From positions 1 to 64,000 of the forward strand of contig MSHJ01000008.1 of the NCBI GenBank assembly GCA_001941065.1: 64,000 bases of DNA, in the 5' to 3' direction. Below the pieces are notes generated by a model, which was not told the DNA's origin, searched no databases, and was given only the letters and a program-made list of their open reading frames with translations. The DNA is from Alistipes sp. Zagget8 (GTDB lineage Bacteria > Bacteroidota > Bacteroidia > Bacteroidales > Rikenellaceae). This document shows positions 50,639-60,529 of the stretch, one piece after another (the first letter of the stretch is position 1; the number at the start of each line of letters is the position of its first letter). The position numbers and the translations under genes were made by a program.

Positions 50639-52168
50639 CTACTCCCACTCGATCGTTGCGGGCGGTTTCGAGGAGATGTCATAGACTACGCGGTTGACCC
50701 CCTTGACCTTGTTGATGATGTCGTTCGAGACATTGGCCAGGAACTCGTAAGGCAGGTGGACCCAATCGGCCGTCATGCCGTCCGTGGAGGTCACGGCACG
50801 CAGGGCCACACAACTCTCGTAGGTGCGCTCGTCGCCCATCACGCCGACGCTCTTCACCGGAAGCAGGATCGCTCCGGCCTGCCACACCTTGTCATACAGC
50901 CCGGCGGCACGCAGCGAGTCGATATAGATTTTATCCACGTTTTGCAGAATCTCGACCTTCTCGGGGGTGATGTCGCCCAGGATGCGGATCGCAAGGCCCG
51001 GACCCGGGAAGGGATGGCGGCCGATCAGCTGTTCGGAGATGCCCAACGAGCGTCCCACGCGGCGCACCTCGTCCTTGAACAGCAGGCGCAGCGGCTCGAC
51101 GATCCCGAGATGCATCTTCTCGGGAAGGCCGCCCACGTTGTGGTGCGACTTGATCGTGGCCGAAGGACCGTTGACCGAGCACGATTCGATCACGTCGGGA
51201 TAGATCGTACCCTGAGCCAGCCATTTGACGTCCTTGATCTGGATGGCCTCTTCGTTGAACACCTCGACGAAATCGCGGCCGATGATCTTGCGCTTCGTCT
51301 CGGGGTCGCTGACGCCGGCCAGATCGCCCAGGAACTTGGCGCCGGCCTTCACGCCCTTGACGTTCAGGCCCATGTTCTTATAGGATTCCAGCACATCCTC
51401 GAACTCGTTCTTGCGCAGCAGTCCCGAGTCGACGAAGATGCAGTAGAGGTTCTTGCCGATGGCCTTGTGCAGCAGCACGGCGGCGACCGACGAATCGACA
51501 CCGCCCGAAAGTCCGAGCACGACCTTGTCGTCGCCCAGCTTCTCGCGCAGCTCACGCACGGTGGATTCCACGAAGCTCTCCGAGGTCCACGACTGCTCGC
51601 AGCCGCAGATGCCCACGACGAAATTCTTCAGCAGCTGCGTGCCGTCGGTCGAGTGGTAGACCTCTGGGTGGAACTGAATACCCCAGGTCTGCTCGCCTTC
51701 GACGTGGAATGCGGCGACGCGCACATCCCCGGTGCCGGCGATCAGCTTATAATTATCAGGTACGCGTGTGATGGTGTCGCCGTGCGACATCCACACCTGC
51801 GTTTTGGCCGGCAGGCCGCTCATCAGCGCATCCGACGGATCACCGACAGTGAGCATCGCACGGCCGTATTCGCGGCTGGGTGCGGGCTGCACCTCGCCGC
51901 CGAAAGCCGAAGCGAGGAACTGGGCCCCGTAGCAGACGCCCAGCAGCGGCAGTTTGCCCTTGATGGCCGAAAGGTCGGGAGTCGGAGCCTGGGCGTCCCG
52001 CACGGAGTAGGGACTGCCCGAAAGGATCACACCCCGCACCGACGCGTCGAGCGCCGGAATCTTGTTGAAGGGATGGATCTCGCAATAGACGCTCAGTTCG
52101 CGGACGCGGCGGGCGATCAGCTGCGTGTACTGCGATCCGAAGTCGAGAATGAGAATTTTTTCCTGCAT
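50639..52168 (-). CDS. guaA: GMP synthase (glutamine-hydrolysing)
   Basis: A 509-residue two-domain enzyme converting XMP to GMP. The glutaminase domain has catalytic Cys79 (GVCYGAQFL) and HPEVYHS. The synthetase domain has the PP-loop [14 protein letters not shown] (about 222) and the dimer/XMP-binding C-terminus ending PATIEWE, the family's terminal signature. The start was set at [11 protein letters not shown]. It begins 14 bases after the guaB stop, so the two make a GMP operon with guaB first. Confidence 0.96.
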   Translation of the reverse strand: MQEKILILDFGSQYTQLIARRVRELSVYCEIHPFNKIPALDASVRGVILSGSPYSVRDAQAPTPDLSAIKGKLPLLGVCYGAQFLASAFGGEVQPAPSREYGRAMLTVGDPSDALMSGLPAKTQVWMSHGDTITRVPDNYKLIAGTGDVRVAAFHVEGEQTWGIQFHPEVYHSTDGTQLLKNFVVGICGCEQSWTSESFVESTVRELREKLGDDKVVLGLSGGVDSSVAAVLLHKAIGKNLYCIFVDSGLLRKNEFEDVLESYKNMGLNVKGVKAGAKFLGDLAGVSDPETKRKIIGRDFVEVFNEEAIQIKDVKWLAQGTIYPDVIESCSVNGPSATIKSHHNVGGLPEKMHLGIVEPLRLLFKDEVRRVGRSLGISEQLIGRHPFPGPGLAIRILGDITPEKVEILQNVDKIYIDSLRAAGLYDKVWQAGAILLPVKSVGVMGDERTYESCVALRAVTSTDGMTADWVHLPYEFLANVSNDIINKVKGVNRVVYDISSKPPATIEWE

Positions 52169-52181
52169 TATCGTAGGTTGT

Positions 52182-53660
52182 TTATCGTTCGCTCGAATAG
52201 TTGGGCGCCTCGCTCGTGATGGCCACGTCGTGCGGATGGCTCTCGTGCATACCCGAAGCGGTGATGCGGACGAACCGGGCCTGCTGCAGCGTCGGGATGT
52301 CCTTCGCCCCGCAGTAGAACATGCCGGCACGGACGCCGCCGATCAGCTGGTAGACCGTCTCGGAAAGCGATCCCTTGAACGGTACGCGGGCCGCGATGCC
52401 CTCGGGAACGAGCTTGCTGAAATTGTTTTCACACCCTTTCTGGAAATAGCGGTCAGCCGAGCCGGCCTTCATGGCGTCGATCGAGCCCATGCCGCGGTAG
52501 CTCTTGAACTTACGGCCGTTGTAGATGATCGTCTCGCCCGGAGCCTCCTCCGTGCCGGCGAACATCGAACCGATCATCACGCAGTCGCCGCCCGCAGCCA
52601 GCGCCTTCACCAGGTCGCCCGAATAGCGCAGGCCGCCGTCGGCAATGATGGGCACGCCCGTGGCGGCAGCGGCCGATGCGGCGTCGAAGATGGCCGAAAG
52701 CTGGGGAACGCCCACGCCGGCGATGATGCGCGTCGTGCAGATCGAACCCGGACCGATGCCGACCTTTACGCCGTCGGCGCCGTTCTCGATCAGGAACATC
52801 GCGGCCCCTGCCGTGGCGACGTTGCCGGCAACGACATCCAGCGACGGGAACTCGGCCTTGATCTCACGCAGTTTGCGAACCATGGCAATCGAATGGCCGT
52901 GCGCGGAGTCGAGCACCACGGCATCGACGTCCTCGGCGACCAGCGCACGCACACGGTCCAGCGCATCGGGCGTGATGCCCACGCCGGCAGCCACGCGCAG
53001 ACGACCCTTGGCGTCCTTGCAGGCGTTGGGATGGTCCTGAACCTTGGTAATGTCCTTATAAGTAATAAGCCCCACCAGATGGCCGGCGTCGTCCACCACG
53101 GGGAGCTTCTCGATCTTGCTGTTCAGCAGGATTTCCGACGCATGCTCGAGCTCGGTCTTCTGGGTCGTTATCAGCCGGTCGCCGGGAGTCATCACCTCCT
53201 CGATGCGGCGCGACATGTCGCGCTGGAAACGCAGGTCGCGGTTGGTGACGATACCGATGAGAATCTTATTCGAATCCACGACCGGAATGCCTCCGATCCG
53301 GTTCTCCTTCATCAGGTTCAGGGCGTCGCCGACGGTGTTCTCCTTGGAAATGGTCACCGGATCGTAGATCATGCCGTTCTCGGCGCGTTTCACCTTGCGG
53401 ACCTGCGCGGCCTGTTCGGCGATGGACATGTTCTTATGAATCACGCCGATACCTCCTTCACGAGCCAGGGCAATGGCCAGCGGCGCCTCGGTGACGGTGT
53501 CCATGGCGGCGGACACGATGGGGATGTTGAGTTTGATATTTCGCGAAAAACGGGTCTGGATATTGACCTCTCGCGGCAACACTTCCGAATAGGCGGGTAT
53601 AAGCAGCACGTCGTCGAAGGTAAGTCCTTCGGGCTGAACCCTTTCATTGATAAAAGACAT
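52182..53660 (-). CDS. guaB: Inosine-5'-monophosphate dehydrogenase
   Basis: A 492-residue enzyme oxidising IMP to XMP. The fold opens with [24 protein letters not shown] pair covers about 95-210, the catalytic Cys sits in [13 protein letters not shown] (about 306), and the flap region is [19 protein letters not shown]. The start is MSFINERV; upstream codons lie across an active promoter. It is the first gene of a guaB-guaA operon. A perfect 14-base inverted repeat (53819-53864) and a TACTTTTG box (53686-53693) lie upstream. Confidence 0.96.
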   Translation of the reverse strand: MSFINERVQPEGLTFDDVLLIPAYSEVLPREVNIQTRFSRNIKLNIPIVSAAMDTVTEAPLAIALAREGGIGVIHKNMSIAEQAAQVRKVKRAENGMIYDPVTISKENTVGDALNLMKENRIGGIPVVDSNKILIGIVTNRDLRFQRDMSRRIEEVMTPGDRLITTQKTELEHASEILLNSKIEKLPVVDDAGHLVGLITYKDITKVQDHPNACKDAKGRLRVAAGVGITPDALDRVRALVAEDVDAVVLDSAHGHSIAMVRKLREIKAEFPSLDVVAGNVATAGAAMFLIENGADGVKVGIGPGSICTTRIIAGVGVPQLSAIFDAASAAAATGVPIIADGGLRYSGDLVKALAAGGDCVMIGSMFAGTEEAPGETIIYNGRKFKSYRGMGSIDAMKAGSADRYFQKGCENNFSKLVPEGIAARVPFKGSLSETVYQLIGGVRAGMFYCGAKDIPTLQQARFVRITASGMHESHPHDVAITSEAPNYSSER

Positions 53661-53685
53661 AATGAACGTGGATTTTTGTTGCTCG

Positions 53686-53693
53686 CAAAAGTA
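53686..53693 (-). promoter_or_regulatory. -7 box of the guaBA operon
   Basis: Minus-strand TACTTTTG, exact TAnnTTTG, 25 bases before the guaB start. It lies downstream of the large hairpin, so the hairpin is outside the guaB leader. Confidence 0.6.
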
Positions 53694-53818
53694 ATCATTA
53701 TTTTCGAAACGGCCTAATTTCCGGGCCGATCCGCCGATTTTTTTTATCAACAAAATGTAAACGGGAACAGACCGTGCTATTTTTTGATCCGAGCGGTACG
53801 GATGTCGTGCATCGTGAA

Positions 53819-53864
53819 GAATCCCCGGACAGGCAGTACCAATGTACGTTCTGTCCGGGGATTC
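53819..53864. repeat. Perfect long inverted repeat between panB and guaB
   Basis: GAATCCCCGGACAG and CTGTCCGGGGATTC form a 14-base perfect stem around an 18-base loop that itself contains GTAC/GTAC. There is no T-run on either side, so a simple terminator is doubtful. It lies downstream of panB and upstream of the guaB promoter. Confidence 0.7.
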
Positions 53865-53902
53865 GAAGGATGTGCGGCAGATGTGCCGCTCTGGTCGAAA
53901 AA

Positions 53903-54718
53903 TCAGTACTGCTCCTTCTCGTTGGGGAAATCGCACTCCTTCACGTCCTTGATATACTGCTCCACAGCACCCGTCATCATGGTGTGCAGGTCGGCATAGC
54001 GACGCAGGAAACGGGGCGAAAAACCCTTGTTGATGCCCAGCATGTCGTGAATCACGAGCACCTGGCCGTCACAGCCGCCGCCGGCGCCGATGCCGATCGT
54101 GGGAGCCGCAATCTCCTTCGTGACGCGGGCCGCCAGTTCGGCGGGAATCTTCTCCAGCACGATGCCGAAGCATCCGGCATCGCTCAGCAGACGAGCGTCG
54201 TGCATCAGTTTCTCGGCCTCGGCCTCCTCCTTGGCGCGGACGGCATAGGTGCCGAACTTGTGGATCGACTGGGGCGTCAGGCCGAGGTGTCCCATGATGG
54301 GAATGCCGGCCGAAAGGATGCGGTTGACCGATTCGAGAATCTCCTCGCCGCCTTCGATCTTGATGGCGTCGGCCTCGGTCTCCTTCATGATGCGGATGGC
54401 CGAATCGAGCGCCACCTTCGAGTTGCCCTGATAGGCGCCGAACGGTAGGTCGACGACGACCAGCGCATGCTCGACGGCACGCACGACCGAACGGGCATGG
54501 TAGATCATCATATCGAGGGTGATGGGGAGCGTGGTCTCGTAACCGGCCATGACGTTGGCGGCCGAGTCGCCCACGAGAATCACGTCGATACCGGCGGCAT
54601 CGACGATCTTCGCCATCGAATAGTCGTAAGAGGTAAGCATGGCGATCTTCTCGCCCCGCTGTTTCATCTCCGTCAAGCGGTAAGTCGTGACCGCACGGAC
54701 GGTGCTTTCTACTGACAT
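53903..54718 (-). CDS. panB: 3-methyl-2-oxobutanoate hydroxymethyltransferase
   Basis: A 271-residue PanB, the first committed step to pantothenate and coenzyme A. Conserved stretches are [35 protein letters not shown] (metal Asp), [17 protein letters not shown] and GHLGLTPQS, with [20 protein letters not shown] near the end. The start was set at [11 protein letters not shown]. It is a single gene in the window; panC and panD are not adjacent. Confidence 0.96.
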   Translation of the reverse strand: MSVESTVRAVTTYRLTEMKQRGEKIAMLTSYDYSMAKIVDAAGIDVILVGDSAANVMAGYETTLPITLDMMIYHARSVVRAVEHALVVVDLPFGAYQGNSKVALDSAIRIMKETEADAIKIEGGEEILESVNRILSAGIPIMGHLGLTPQSIHKFGTYAVRAKEEAEAEKLMHDARLLSDAGCFGIVLEKIPAELAARVTKEIAAPTIGIGAGGGCDGQVLVIHDMLGINKGFSPRFLRRYADLHTMMTGAVEQYIKDVKECDFPNEKEQY

Positions 54719-54850
54719 TTTTTCAGATTTTAGGTTTTTAAATCGCGGCAAAGATAGCGCAAGGCGAGCGCAATGGCAAATTTATTTGGGCATTGCCGCG
54801 GACAGATGCGCAAAATCCGGGTCGGCGGCACCACGGCCTGCCATCGCCCC

Positions 54851-55387
54851 CTAAAACCCGCCTCTTAGGCGGGAAAAAAAATCCCATAAAACGACGCCTC
54901 CCGCGACTGAAACGTTTATCGAATGCTTGGTGCCGGACTGCGGAATCTCGATAGCCCCGTCACACATATCCACGGCCTCCTGCCCCACGCCGTCGACCTC
55001 GTTGCCGAAGACCAGCGCGTATTTCACGCCCGGCCGGGCCCGGAACGCATCGAGCATCACGGCCCCTTCGACCTGCTCCACGGCATAGATTTCACAGCCC
55101 TCGGCACGCAACCGCGCGAGACACTCCCCGGTGGTCGCATAATGACTCCAGGGCACGGTCAGTTCGGCCCCCAGGGCCGTCTTGTGGATGTCGCGGGAGG
55201 GAGGCGCCGCCGTGATGCCGCACAGGGCGATATGCTCCGCGGCGAAAGCGTCGGCCGTGCGGAAAAAGGCCCCGACGTTCTGGGCCGAACGAACGTTGTC
55301 CAGCACGACCGTGACGGGCATTTTCTCCATCGCGGCGAACTCCTCGGCCGAGGGTCTGCCGAGTTCTTCGTTGGTGATTTTGCGCAT
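54851..55387 (-). CDS. SpoU/TrmH-family RNA methyltransferase
   Basis: A 178-residue SPOUT methyltransferase. The core is VVLDNVRSAQNVGAFFRTADAF (motif 1, Arg/Asn), ALVFGNEVDGVGQEAVDMCDGAIEIPQSG (motif 2) and TKHSINVSVAGGVVLW (motif 3), all present in order. It methylates a ribose 2'-OH of tRNA or rRNA; the site is not known. The start was set at MRKITNEELGRP. The last residues (FFSRLRGGF) are encoded by a GC-rich hairpin (CCCGCC/GGCGGG) that precedes a T-run, so the stop region doubles as a terminator. Confidence 0.88.
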   Translation of the reverse strand: MRKITNEELGRPSAEEFAAMEKMPVTVVLDNVRSAQNVGAFFRTADAFAAEHIALCGITAAPPSRDIHKTALGAELTVPWSHYATTGECLARLRAEGCEIYAVEQVEGAVMLDAFRARPGVKYALVFGNEVDGVGQEAVDMCDGAIEIPQSGTKHSINVSVAGGVVLWDFFSRLRGGF

Positions 55388-55416
55388 AATGGCTTCGGAA
55401 CGGTTGATTTCGGGGT

Positions 55417-55454
55417 CAAAAGTAAATAAAATTAAAATCTTTTCCCTACTTTTG
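55417..55454. promoter_or_regulatory. Divergent promoter pair between TrmH and outer-membrane protein genes
   Basis: Minus-strand TACTTTTG (55417-55424) precedes the TrmH gene, and plus-strand TACTTTTG (55447-55454) precedes the OMP. The -7 boxes lie only 22 bases apart, so the two polymerases would occlude each other. Confidence 0.5.
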
Positions 55455-55477
55455 TTGACTCTATCAATAGCAAACCT

Positions 55478-56572
55478 ATGAAAAAACTGTTGCTTCTGCT
55501 CGCTCTCGGCGGAATTGCCGCCGCAGGACACGCTCAGGAGATTCTCGTGGGCGCCGACTTCAAAATGTATTTCGACAACAAGGAGTTCGGCAGCAACGAG
55601 TTCGCAGTCCCGGGACTGGACATCGATTCGGGCACGGATTTCGCCACCCGCCTGCTGCCCCGCGTCGGCATCCGGTGGGACGAGAAAAACACGCTCGTCA
55701 TCGCCGCGGACATGATCAAGAATTTCGGTTCAGCGGAATCGGACTACCTCTCGGAGGTGAAACCCGTCTTCTACTACCAGTTCCAGACCCCCAAAGTCAC
55801 GGCCGTGGCCGGTATCTTCACCCGCGACATGATGCACGACGACGATTACTCGACGGCATTCTTCTCGGAATCCTACCGGTTCTTCCACAACCGCATGAAC
55901 GGCGTGCTGGCGCAGTACAACGGCCAGCGGAATTCCTATGTGGAGTTCGTCTGCGACTGGGAAGGCATGTATTCGGAACTCTCGCGCGAGAAATTCCGCA
56001 TCCTGTTCGCAGGACGCCATTATTTCGACCGCTTCTACTACGGATTCAACTACTCGATGTTCCATTTCGCCGGGCAGAAAGGCGCGGAACTGGAAAACGT
56101 CGTCGACCTGCAGCTGCTGAACCCCTGCGTGGGCGTGCGGTTCAACGCGTTCTTCGATTTCGACATCAAGTTAGGGGCGCTGCTCACGGCCCAGCGCGAC
56201 CGCAGTTTCGGACATTCGTGGGAAACGCCCTGCATGGGTGAATTCGCATTCCGCATCAGCCGCTGGGGACTTTCGCTCGACGAACGGTTGTACGTGGGTG
56301 ACAACATCCATCCGTTCTTCTACGGACACCCGGAGGAAAATATCGGTTACGGACGCGAGCTCTACCCCGCGGAAAGTTTCTTCCGCACCGACCAGAAGGT
56401 GTACAGCCGCACGGCGCTCTCCTACCGCCGCTCGTTCTTCAACGACACGGTATCGGTCCGCGCCGAGTTCGCCGCCCATCACGACGGCACGGCCCTGGGA
56501 ACCCAGCAGATGCTCGTCGTGGGCGTCAAGCTGCTCAAAACGGTTTACAACAGCAAGAATCACAAGAAATAA
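55478..56572 (+). CDS. Predicted outer-membrane beta-barrel protein, function unknown
   Basis: A 364-residue protein with a signal peptide (MKKLLLLLALGGIAAAGHAQ). The rest consists of alternating hydrophobic strands with many aromatics (FYYQFQTPKVTAVAGIF, YFDRFYYGFNYSMFHFAG, FEFAFRI-type patterns), typical of a barrel. It has no plug and no enzyme motif. It lies 12 bases before glnS, so they probably share a transcript from the 55447 promoter. Function is unknown; family recall suggests a conserved Bacteroidales OMP with few characterised members. Confidence 0.65.
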   Translation: MKKLLLLLALGGIAAAGHAQEILVGADFKMYFDNKEFGSNEFAVPGLDIDSGTDFATRLLPRVGIRWDEKNTLVIAADMIKNFGSAESDYLSEVKPVFYYQFQTPKVTAVAGIFTRDMMHDDDYSTAFFSESYRFFHNRMNGVLAQYNGQRNSYVEFVCDWEGMYSELSREKFRILFAGRHYFDRFYYGFNYSMFHFAGQKGAELENVVDLQLLNPCVGVRFNAFFDFDIKLGALLTAQRDRSFGHSWETPCMGEFAFRISRWGLSLDERLYVGDNIHPFFYGHPEENIGYGRELYPAESFFRTDQKVYSRTALSYRRSFFNDTVSVRAEFAAHHDGTALGTQQMLVVGVKLLKTVYNSKNHKK

Positions 56573-56584
56573 TCATCCATACAC

Positions 56585-58261
56585 ATGGCAAGCGAAACCA
56601 ACGAAATTCGGGAGAAATCGCTGAATTTCCTCGAAGAGATCATCGAAGAGTCCATCGCCAAGGGCGAAACACGCGTACAGACCCGTTTCCCGCCCGAACC
56701 GAACGGCTACCTCCATATCGGCCACGCCAAGAGCATCTGCATCAATTTCGGACTGGCTAAGAAATACGGCGGCAAATGCAACCTGCGGTTCGACGACACG
56801 AACCCCGTGAAGGAGGACGTGGAGTATGTCGACTCGATCAAGCGCGACATTCAGTGGCTCGGCTTCCAGTGGGAGCTGGAGCGCTATGCGTCGGACTATT
56901 TCGACCAGCTCTACGAGTGGGCCATGGTGCTCATTAAAAAAGGACTGGCCTATGTCGACGACCAGACGCAGGAGCAGATTCGCGAGAACCGCGGCACGGT
57001 GTCCGTGCCGGGAACGCCGTCGCCGTGGCGCGACCGTTCGGTCGAGGAGAACCTCGACCTGTTCGTGCGTATGAAAAACGGCGAATTCCCCGACGGCGCC
57101 AAGGTCCTGCGGGCGAAGATCGACATGGCGCACCCGAACATGCTGTTCCGCGACCCGCTGATGTACCGCATCATCCACACCGAGCACCACCGCACGGGCA
57201 ACAAATGGTGCATCTACCCGATGTACGACTACGCCCACGGCCAGAGCGACTCGATCGAGCAGATCACCCATTCGATCTGCACGCTGGAATTCGACGTGCA
57301 CCGGCCGCTCTACGACTGGTTCATCCAAGCGCTGGAGATATTCCCCTCGCACCAGTACGAATTCGCGCGACTGAACCTCACCTACACCATGATGTCGAAG
57401 CGCAAGCTGCTGAAACTCGTGCAGGAAGGCGTCGTGATGGGTTGGGACGACCCCCGCATGCCGACCATCTGCGGACTGCGCCGCAAAGGCTACACGCCCG
57501 CTTCGGTGCGCAATTTCGCCGAGATGGTGGGCGTCGCCAAGCGTGACAACGTGATCGACCTCGGCAAGCTGGAATTCTGTGTGCGCGAGGACCTGAACAA
57601 GGTCGCCGAACGCCGCATGGCCGTGCTGAATCCGCTGAAGGTGGTCATCACCAACTACGAAGACGGCAAGACCGAGCTGTTCACGGCCATCAACAACCCC
57701 GAGAACGAGGCTGCCGGAACACGTCAGGTGCCCTTCTCGAAGGTGATTTACATCGAACGTGACGATTTCATGGAGGAGCCTCCCAAAAAGTTCTTCCGAC
57801 TCTGCCCCGGCGGCGAGGTGCGCCTGCGCTACTCCTACCTCATCAAGTGCGAAGAGGTCGTGAAGGACGCCGAAGGCAACATCACGGAGCTGCACTGCTC
57901 TTACGACCCGATGTCGGGCGGCGGTTCGTCGAGCGACGGTCGCCGCGTGAAGGGAGTCATCCACTGGGTGTCGGCCAAAGACGCCGTGGAGGCCGAGGTT
58001 CGCCTGTTCAATCCGCTCTTCACGAAGGAGGACCCCGACGACGTGGAGGAGGGACAGACCTGGGAGGACAACCTCAATCCCGAATCGATGGTCAAGGTCA
58101 CGGGCTATCTGGAACCTTCGCTGCGCGAGATTCCCGTAGGACAGGCCGTGCAGTTCGAGCGCGTGGGCTATTTCTGCCCCGACACCGATTCGACGCCCGA
58201 AAAACCGGTGTTCAACCGCACGGTGACACTCAAGGATTCATGGGCGAAAATCAATAAATAA
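56585..58261 (+). CDS. glnS: Glutaminyl-tRNA synthetase
   Basis: A 558-residue class I GlnRS. HIGH is at 44-47 (HIGHAKSI), the anticodon/catalytic linker contains MSKRKL (about 269), and the C-terminal anticodon-binding beta domain holds [18 protein letters not shown] and [15 protein letters not shown]. The insertion pattern [29 protein letters not shown] matches GlnRS rather than the dual-specificity GluRS. Gap to the upstream OMP is 12 bases. A strong terminator follows. Confidence 0.96.
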   Translation: MASETNEIREKSLNFLEEIIEESIAKGETRVQTRFPPEPNGYLHIGHAKSICINFGLAKKYGGKCNLRFDDTNPVKEDVEYVDSIKRDIQWLGFQWELERYASDYFDQLYEWAMVLIKKGLAYVDDQTQEQIRENRGTVSVPGTPSPWRDRSVEENLDLFVRMKNGEFPDGAKVLRAKIDMAHPNMLFRDPLMYRIIHTEHHRTGNKWCIYPMYDYAHGQSDSIEQITHSICTLEFDVHRPLYDWFIQALEIFPSHQYEFARLNLTYTMMSKRKLLKLVQEGVVMGWDDPRMPTICGLRRKGYTPASVRNFAEMVGVAKRDNVIDLGKLEFCVREDLNKVAERRMAVLNPLKVVITNYEDGKTELFTAINNPENEAAGTRQVPFSKVIYIERDDFMEEPPKKFFRLCPGGEVRLRYSYLIKCEEVVKDAEGNITELHCSYDPMSGGGSSSDGRRVKGVIHWVSAKDAVEAEVRLFNPLFTKEDPDDVEEGQTWEDNLNPESMVKVTGYLEPSLREIPVGQAVQFERVGYFCPDTDSTPEKPVFNRTVTLKDSWAKINK

Positions 58262-58280
58262 AGGCGCTTTCAGCCAATAA

Positions 58281-58317
58281 AAAAAGACATCCGGAGCAAT
58301 TCGGATGTCTTTTTTTA
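58281..58317 (+). terminator. Terminator of glnS
   Basis: AAAAAGACATCCG pairs with CGGATGTCTTTTT around a GAGCAATT loop, ending in seven T. Confidence 0.85.
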
Positions 58318-58327
58318 CAATTTACCA

Positions 58328-58357
58328 TTTGATTTCATCGAAATTTGATTATCTTTG
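58328..58357 (+). promoter_or_regulatory. Promoter of the PAS histidine kinase gene
   Basis: TTTG at 58328-58331, 18 bases, then TATCTTTG at 58350-58357. The start codon is 24 bases further. Confidence 0.65.
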
Positions 58358-58381
58358 AATATATAAAAGCGACATGATCAG

Positions 58382-59605
58382 ATGGACCTGTTGTATATAA
58401 TAGGAATGGTGATGTTGGCGGCGGGTTGCGTTTTTCTATTCTGTCGCTGTTATCGCCAATGCCGTCACATAAGGGTGAGCAACAGCGTCAACAACGATAT
58501 TTTCCGCAGCATGGCTTCCTATGTCATGCTGGTCGACCCGGATTTCAACGTTCTGAAAACCAACTATTACAACATGACGGGCACCACCCCGAAAGCCGTG
58601 CCGCCGAAGGTCGGGAACCTGCTGCACTGCAAAAACGGCGAGGACGCCGGCACCTGCGGCACCCACGACCTCTGCGCCGACTGTCCCGTGCGGTCGGCCA
58701 TCGCCGGGGCGTTCCGGGCGAAGGCGGGCTTCTCGGGAATCGAAGCGCCCATGATTCTCTACACCTCCGACGACCGTACGCAGAGCATCGAGTGCGACGT
58801 GCTGATCTCGGGCAACTATATCCGGCTCGGAGGGGGGGGGAAACCGCACATGGTATTGACCGTTAACGATATCACCGCCCAGAAAAACACCCAGCGCCAG
58901 CTCGAAAAAGCGCGTCTCCGCGCCGAGGAGGCCGACCGCATGAAAACGCTCTTCCTGGCCAACACGAGCCACGAACTGCGCACGCCGCTCAACGCCATCG
59001 TCGGATTTTCGGAACTGCTCGCAAGCGACCCCACCGCCGAAGAGAGGCAGGAGTACCTCCGCATCATCCGGACCAACAACGAGCTATTGCTGCAACTGGT
59101 GAGCGACATCCTCGACCTCTCGAAAATCGAAGCCGGGGAACTCGAATACGAATACTCCGACGTCGAACTGAACACCATCATGGAGGAGCAGGAACATCTT
59201 TGCCGGCTGAGGCAGCCGGCCGACAGCCCCACGACGATTAGCTTCCACCGGAAATATCCTTCGTGCTACCTCCATACCGACCGCAACCGGCTGTCGCAGG
59301 TGATTGCCAATTTCCTGAGCAACGCCGTGAAATTCACCGCCCGGGGCAGCATCGATTTCGGATATGACATCCGCGGCCGGGAGGTCCGCATCTACGTTTC
59401 GGACACCGGGACGGGCATTCCCGAGGAGGTTCGGGGGCAGTTGTTCAAACGGTTTGTCAAGGCCGGATCGCACAAGCAGGGCATCGGCATCGGGCTGGCG
59501 ATCTCGAAATCGATCGTCAAGGCGCTGGGCGGAGAGATCGGCGTCGAATCCGAAGCCGGAAAAGGCTCGACCTTCTGGTTTACGCTGCCCTACGAACCGA
59601 AATAA
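58382..59605 (+). CDS. PAS-domain histidine kinase with a Cys4 cluster
   Basis: A 407-residue kinase: one N-terminal transmembrane helix (about 3-21) and a PAS domain (about 40-165). The PAS carries Cys83, Cys92, Cys98 and Cys101 (HCKNGED...TCGTHDLCADC), the typical metal- or heme-type thiol set. HisKA has SHELRTPLNAIVGF (His about 197), and HATPase contains VSDTGTGIPEEVR and GIGIGLAISKS. The gene holds a run of nine G at 58832-58840 (L-G-G-G-G-K-P), a possible slippage site. Its 3' end overlaps the convergent neighbour by 16 bases. The likely role is a cytosolic redox or metal sensor; no response regulator is adjacent. Confidence 0.9.
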   Translation: MDLLYIIGMVMLAAGCVFLFCRCYRQCRHIRVSNSVNNDIFRSMASYVMLVDPDFNVLKTNYYNMTGTTPKAVPPKVGNLLHCKNGEDAGTCGTHDLCADCPVRSAIAGAFRAKAGFSGIEAPMILYTSDDRTQSIECDVLISGNYIRLGGGGKPHMVLTVNDITAQKNTQRQLEKARLRAEEADRMKTLFLANTSHELRTPLNAIVGFSELLASDPTAEERQEYLRIIRTNNELLLQLVSDILDLSKIEAGELEYEYSDVELNTIMEEQEHLCRLRQPADSPTTISFHRKYPSCYLHTDRNRLSQVIANFLSNAVKFTARGSIDFGYDIRGREVRIYVSDTGTGIPEEVRGQLFKRFVKAGSHKQGIGIGLAISKSIVKALGGEIGVESEAGKGSTFWFTLPYEPK

Positions 59606-60459
59606 GGGTATCCGGACCTCAGCTTCGGAGGCGTCCATGCCGCCCCGTTCTTCCGCAGCGGAAGCACAAAATACTGTTTCCGCCAGGCTCCGTCGATCCA
59701 CCAGGCATCCCAGCGCGTCACGTCACAGAACGCCCTCAGGGCCTCTTTCAGCAGCGGATTTTCGGGGTCTTCGATCTTCTGAGAATCCCGGTTCCCCTTT
59801 TCAGAGACGACCAGCCTGGCTTTATCTATATGCACCGCCCTGCCGGACGAGTCTGCGGCAAAGGAGACGAAAAGCCCCAGATTGTCGGGGACATCGCCCA
59901 AACCCGTCGGATCGTAGGCCGCAGCCAGCAGGCGGGCATTCTCCTGAAAATCCAATCCCGTTTCATAACCGCGGTTCCGGTAGGCCCGGGAGGAGGTCAC
60001 GCGCCCGTTCTTCAGCGTCGCCTTCCATTCCCGTTCGAGGTTACGGGCAAATCCATCATGCTGGTAATAAATCGTTTTGCCCGTGCCGTAACGGACCTCG
60101 CCGCTGAACCACGCCGCCCGGACCCGCGTCCCGGCAGCCGATTCCGGAAACAGCTCCGCCCCGGTGAAGACCGGTTCGCCCTCCATCGTTTCCACCCGCT
60201 CGAGCCACAGCACCCCCTTTTCGAGCCGCCAGACGCCTATATACCGGCGCCAGCAACCCGTGGACCAGGGAGCGTCGATCTCTTGCAGCCGCGCCCCGAG
60301 TCTGGCGAGCACCGCGGAATCCGCGGATTCCAGCGGCAGGGCAAACAACTGCATCGTATCGCGTCCCACGATCAGCGTTTCGGCGGCCTGTCCGGTTGCC
60401 GAAGCGCGGAACGGCAGCGCCGCCACCGCCGTCAACAGCAAAACAATCAATCGTTTCAT
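59590..60459 (-). CDS. Exported protein of unknown function
   Basis: A 289-residue protein with a signal peptide (MKRLIVLLLTAVAALPFRASA). It has a beta-rich middle (RVRAAWFSGEVRYGTGKTIYYQH, WKATLKNGRVTSSRAYRN), a charged C-terminal half, and a DVTRWDAWWIDGAWRKQYFVLP closing segment. I recognise no domain. It converges with the histidine kinase, their 3' ends overlapping by 16 bases (59590-59605). No TAnnTTTG box was found upstream. The start was set at MKRLIVL. It may be an Alistipes-specific exported protein. Confidence 0.55.
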   Translation of the reverse strand: MKRLIVLLLTAVAALPFRASATGQAAETLIVGRDTMQLFALPLESADSAVLARLGARLQEIDAPWSTGCWRRYIGVWRLEKGVLWLERVETMEGEPVFTGAELFPESAAGTRVRAAWFSGEVRYGTGKTIYYQHDGFARNLEREWKATLKNGRVTSSRAYRNRGYETGLDFQENARLLAAAYDPTGLGDVPDNLGLFVSFAADSSGRAVHIDKARLVVSEKGNRDSQKIEDPENPLLKEALRAFCDVTRWDAWWIDGAWRKQYFVLPLRKNGAAWTPPKLRSGYPYFGS

Positions 60460-60529
60460 AGGCCCAAAATTCAAGGGATTTGCCTAAAAATAGGCAAATC
60501 TCCGGAATTGTGCAAATACGGACCGAAAA

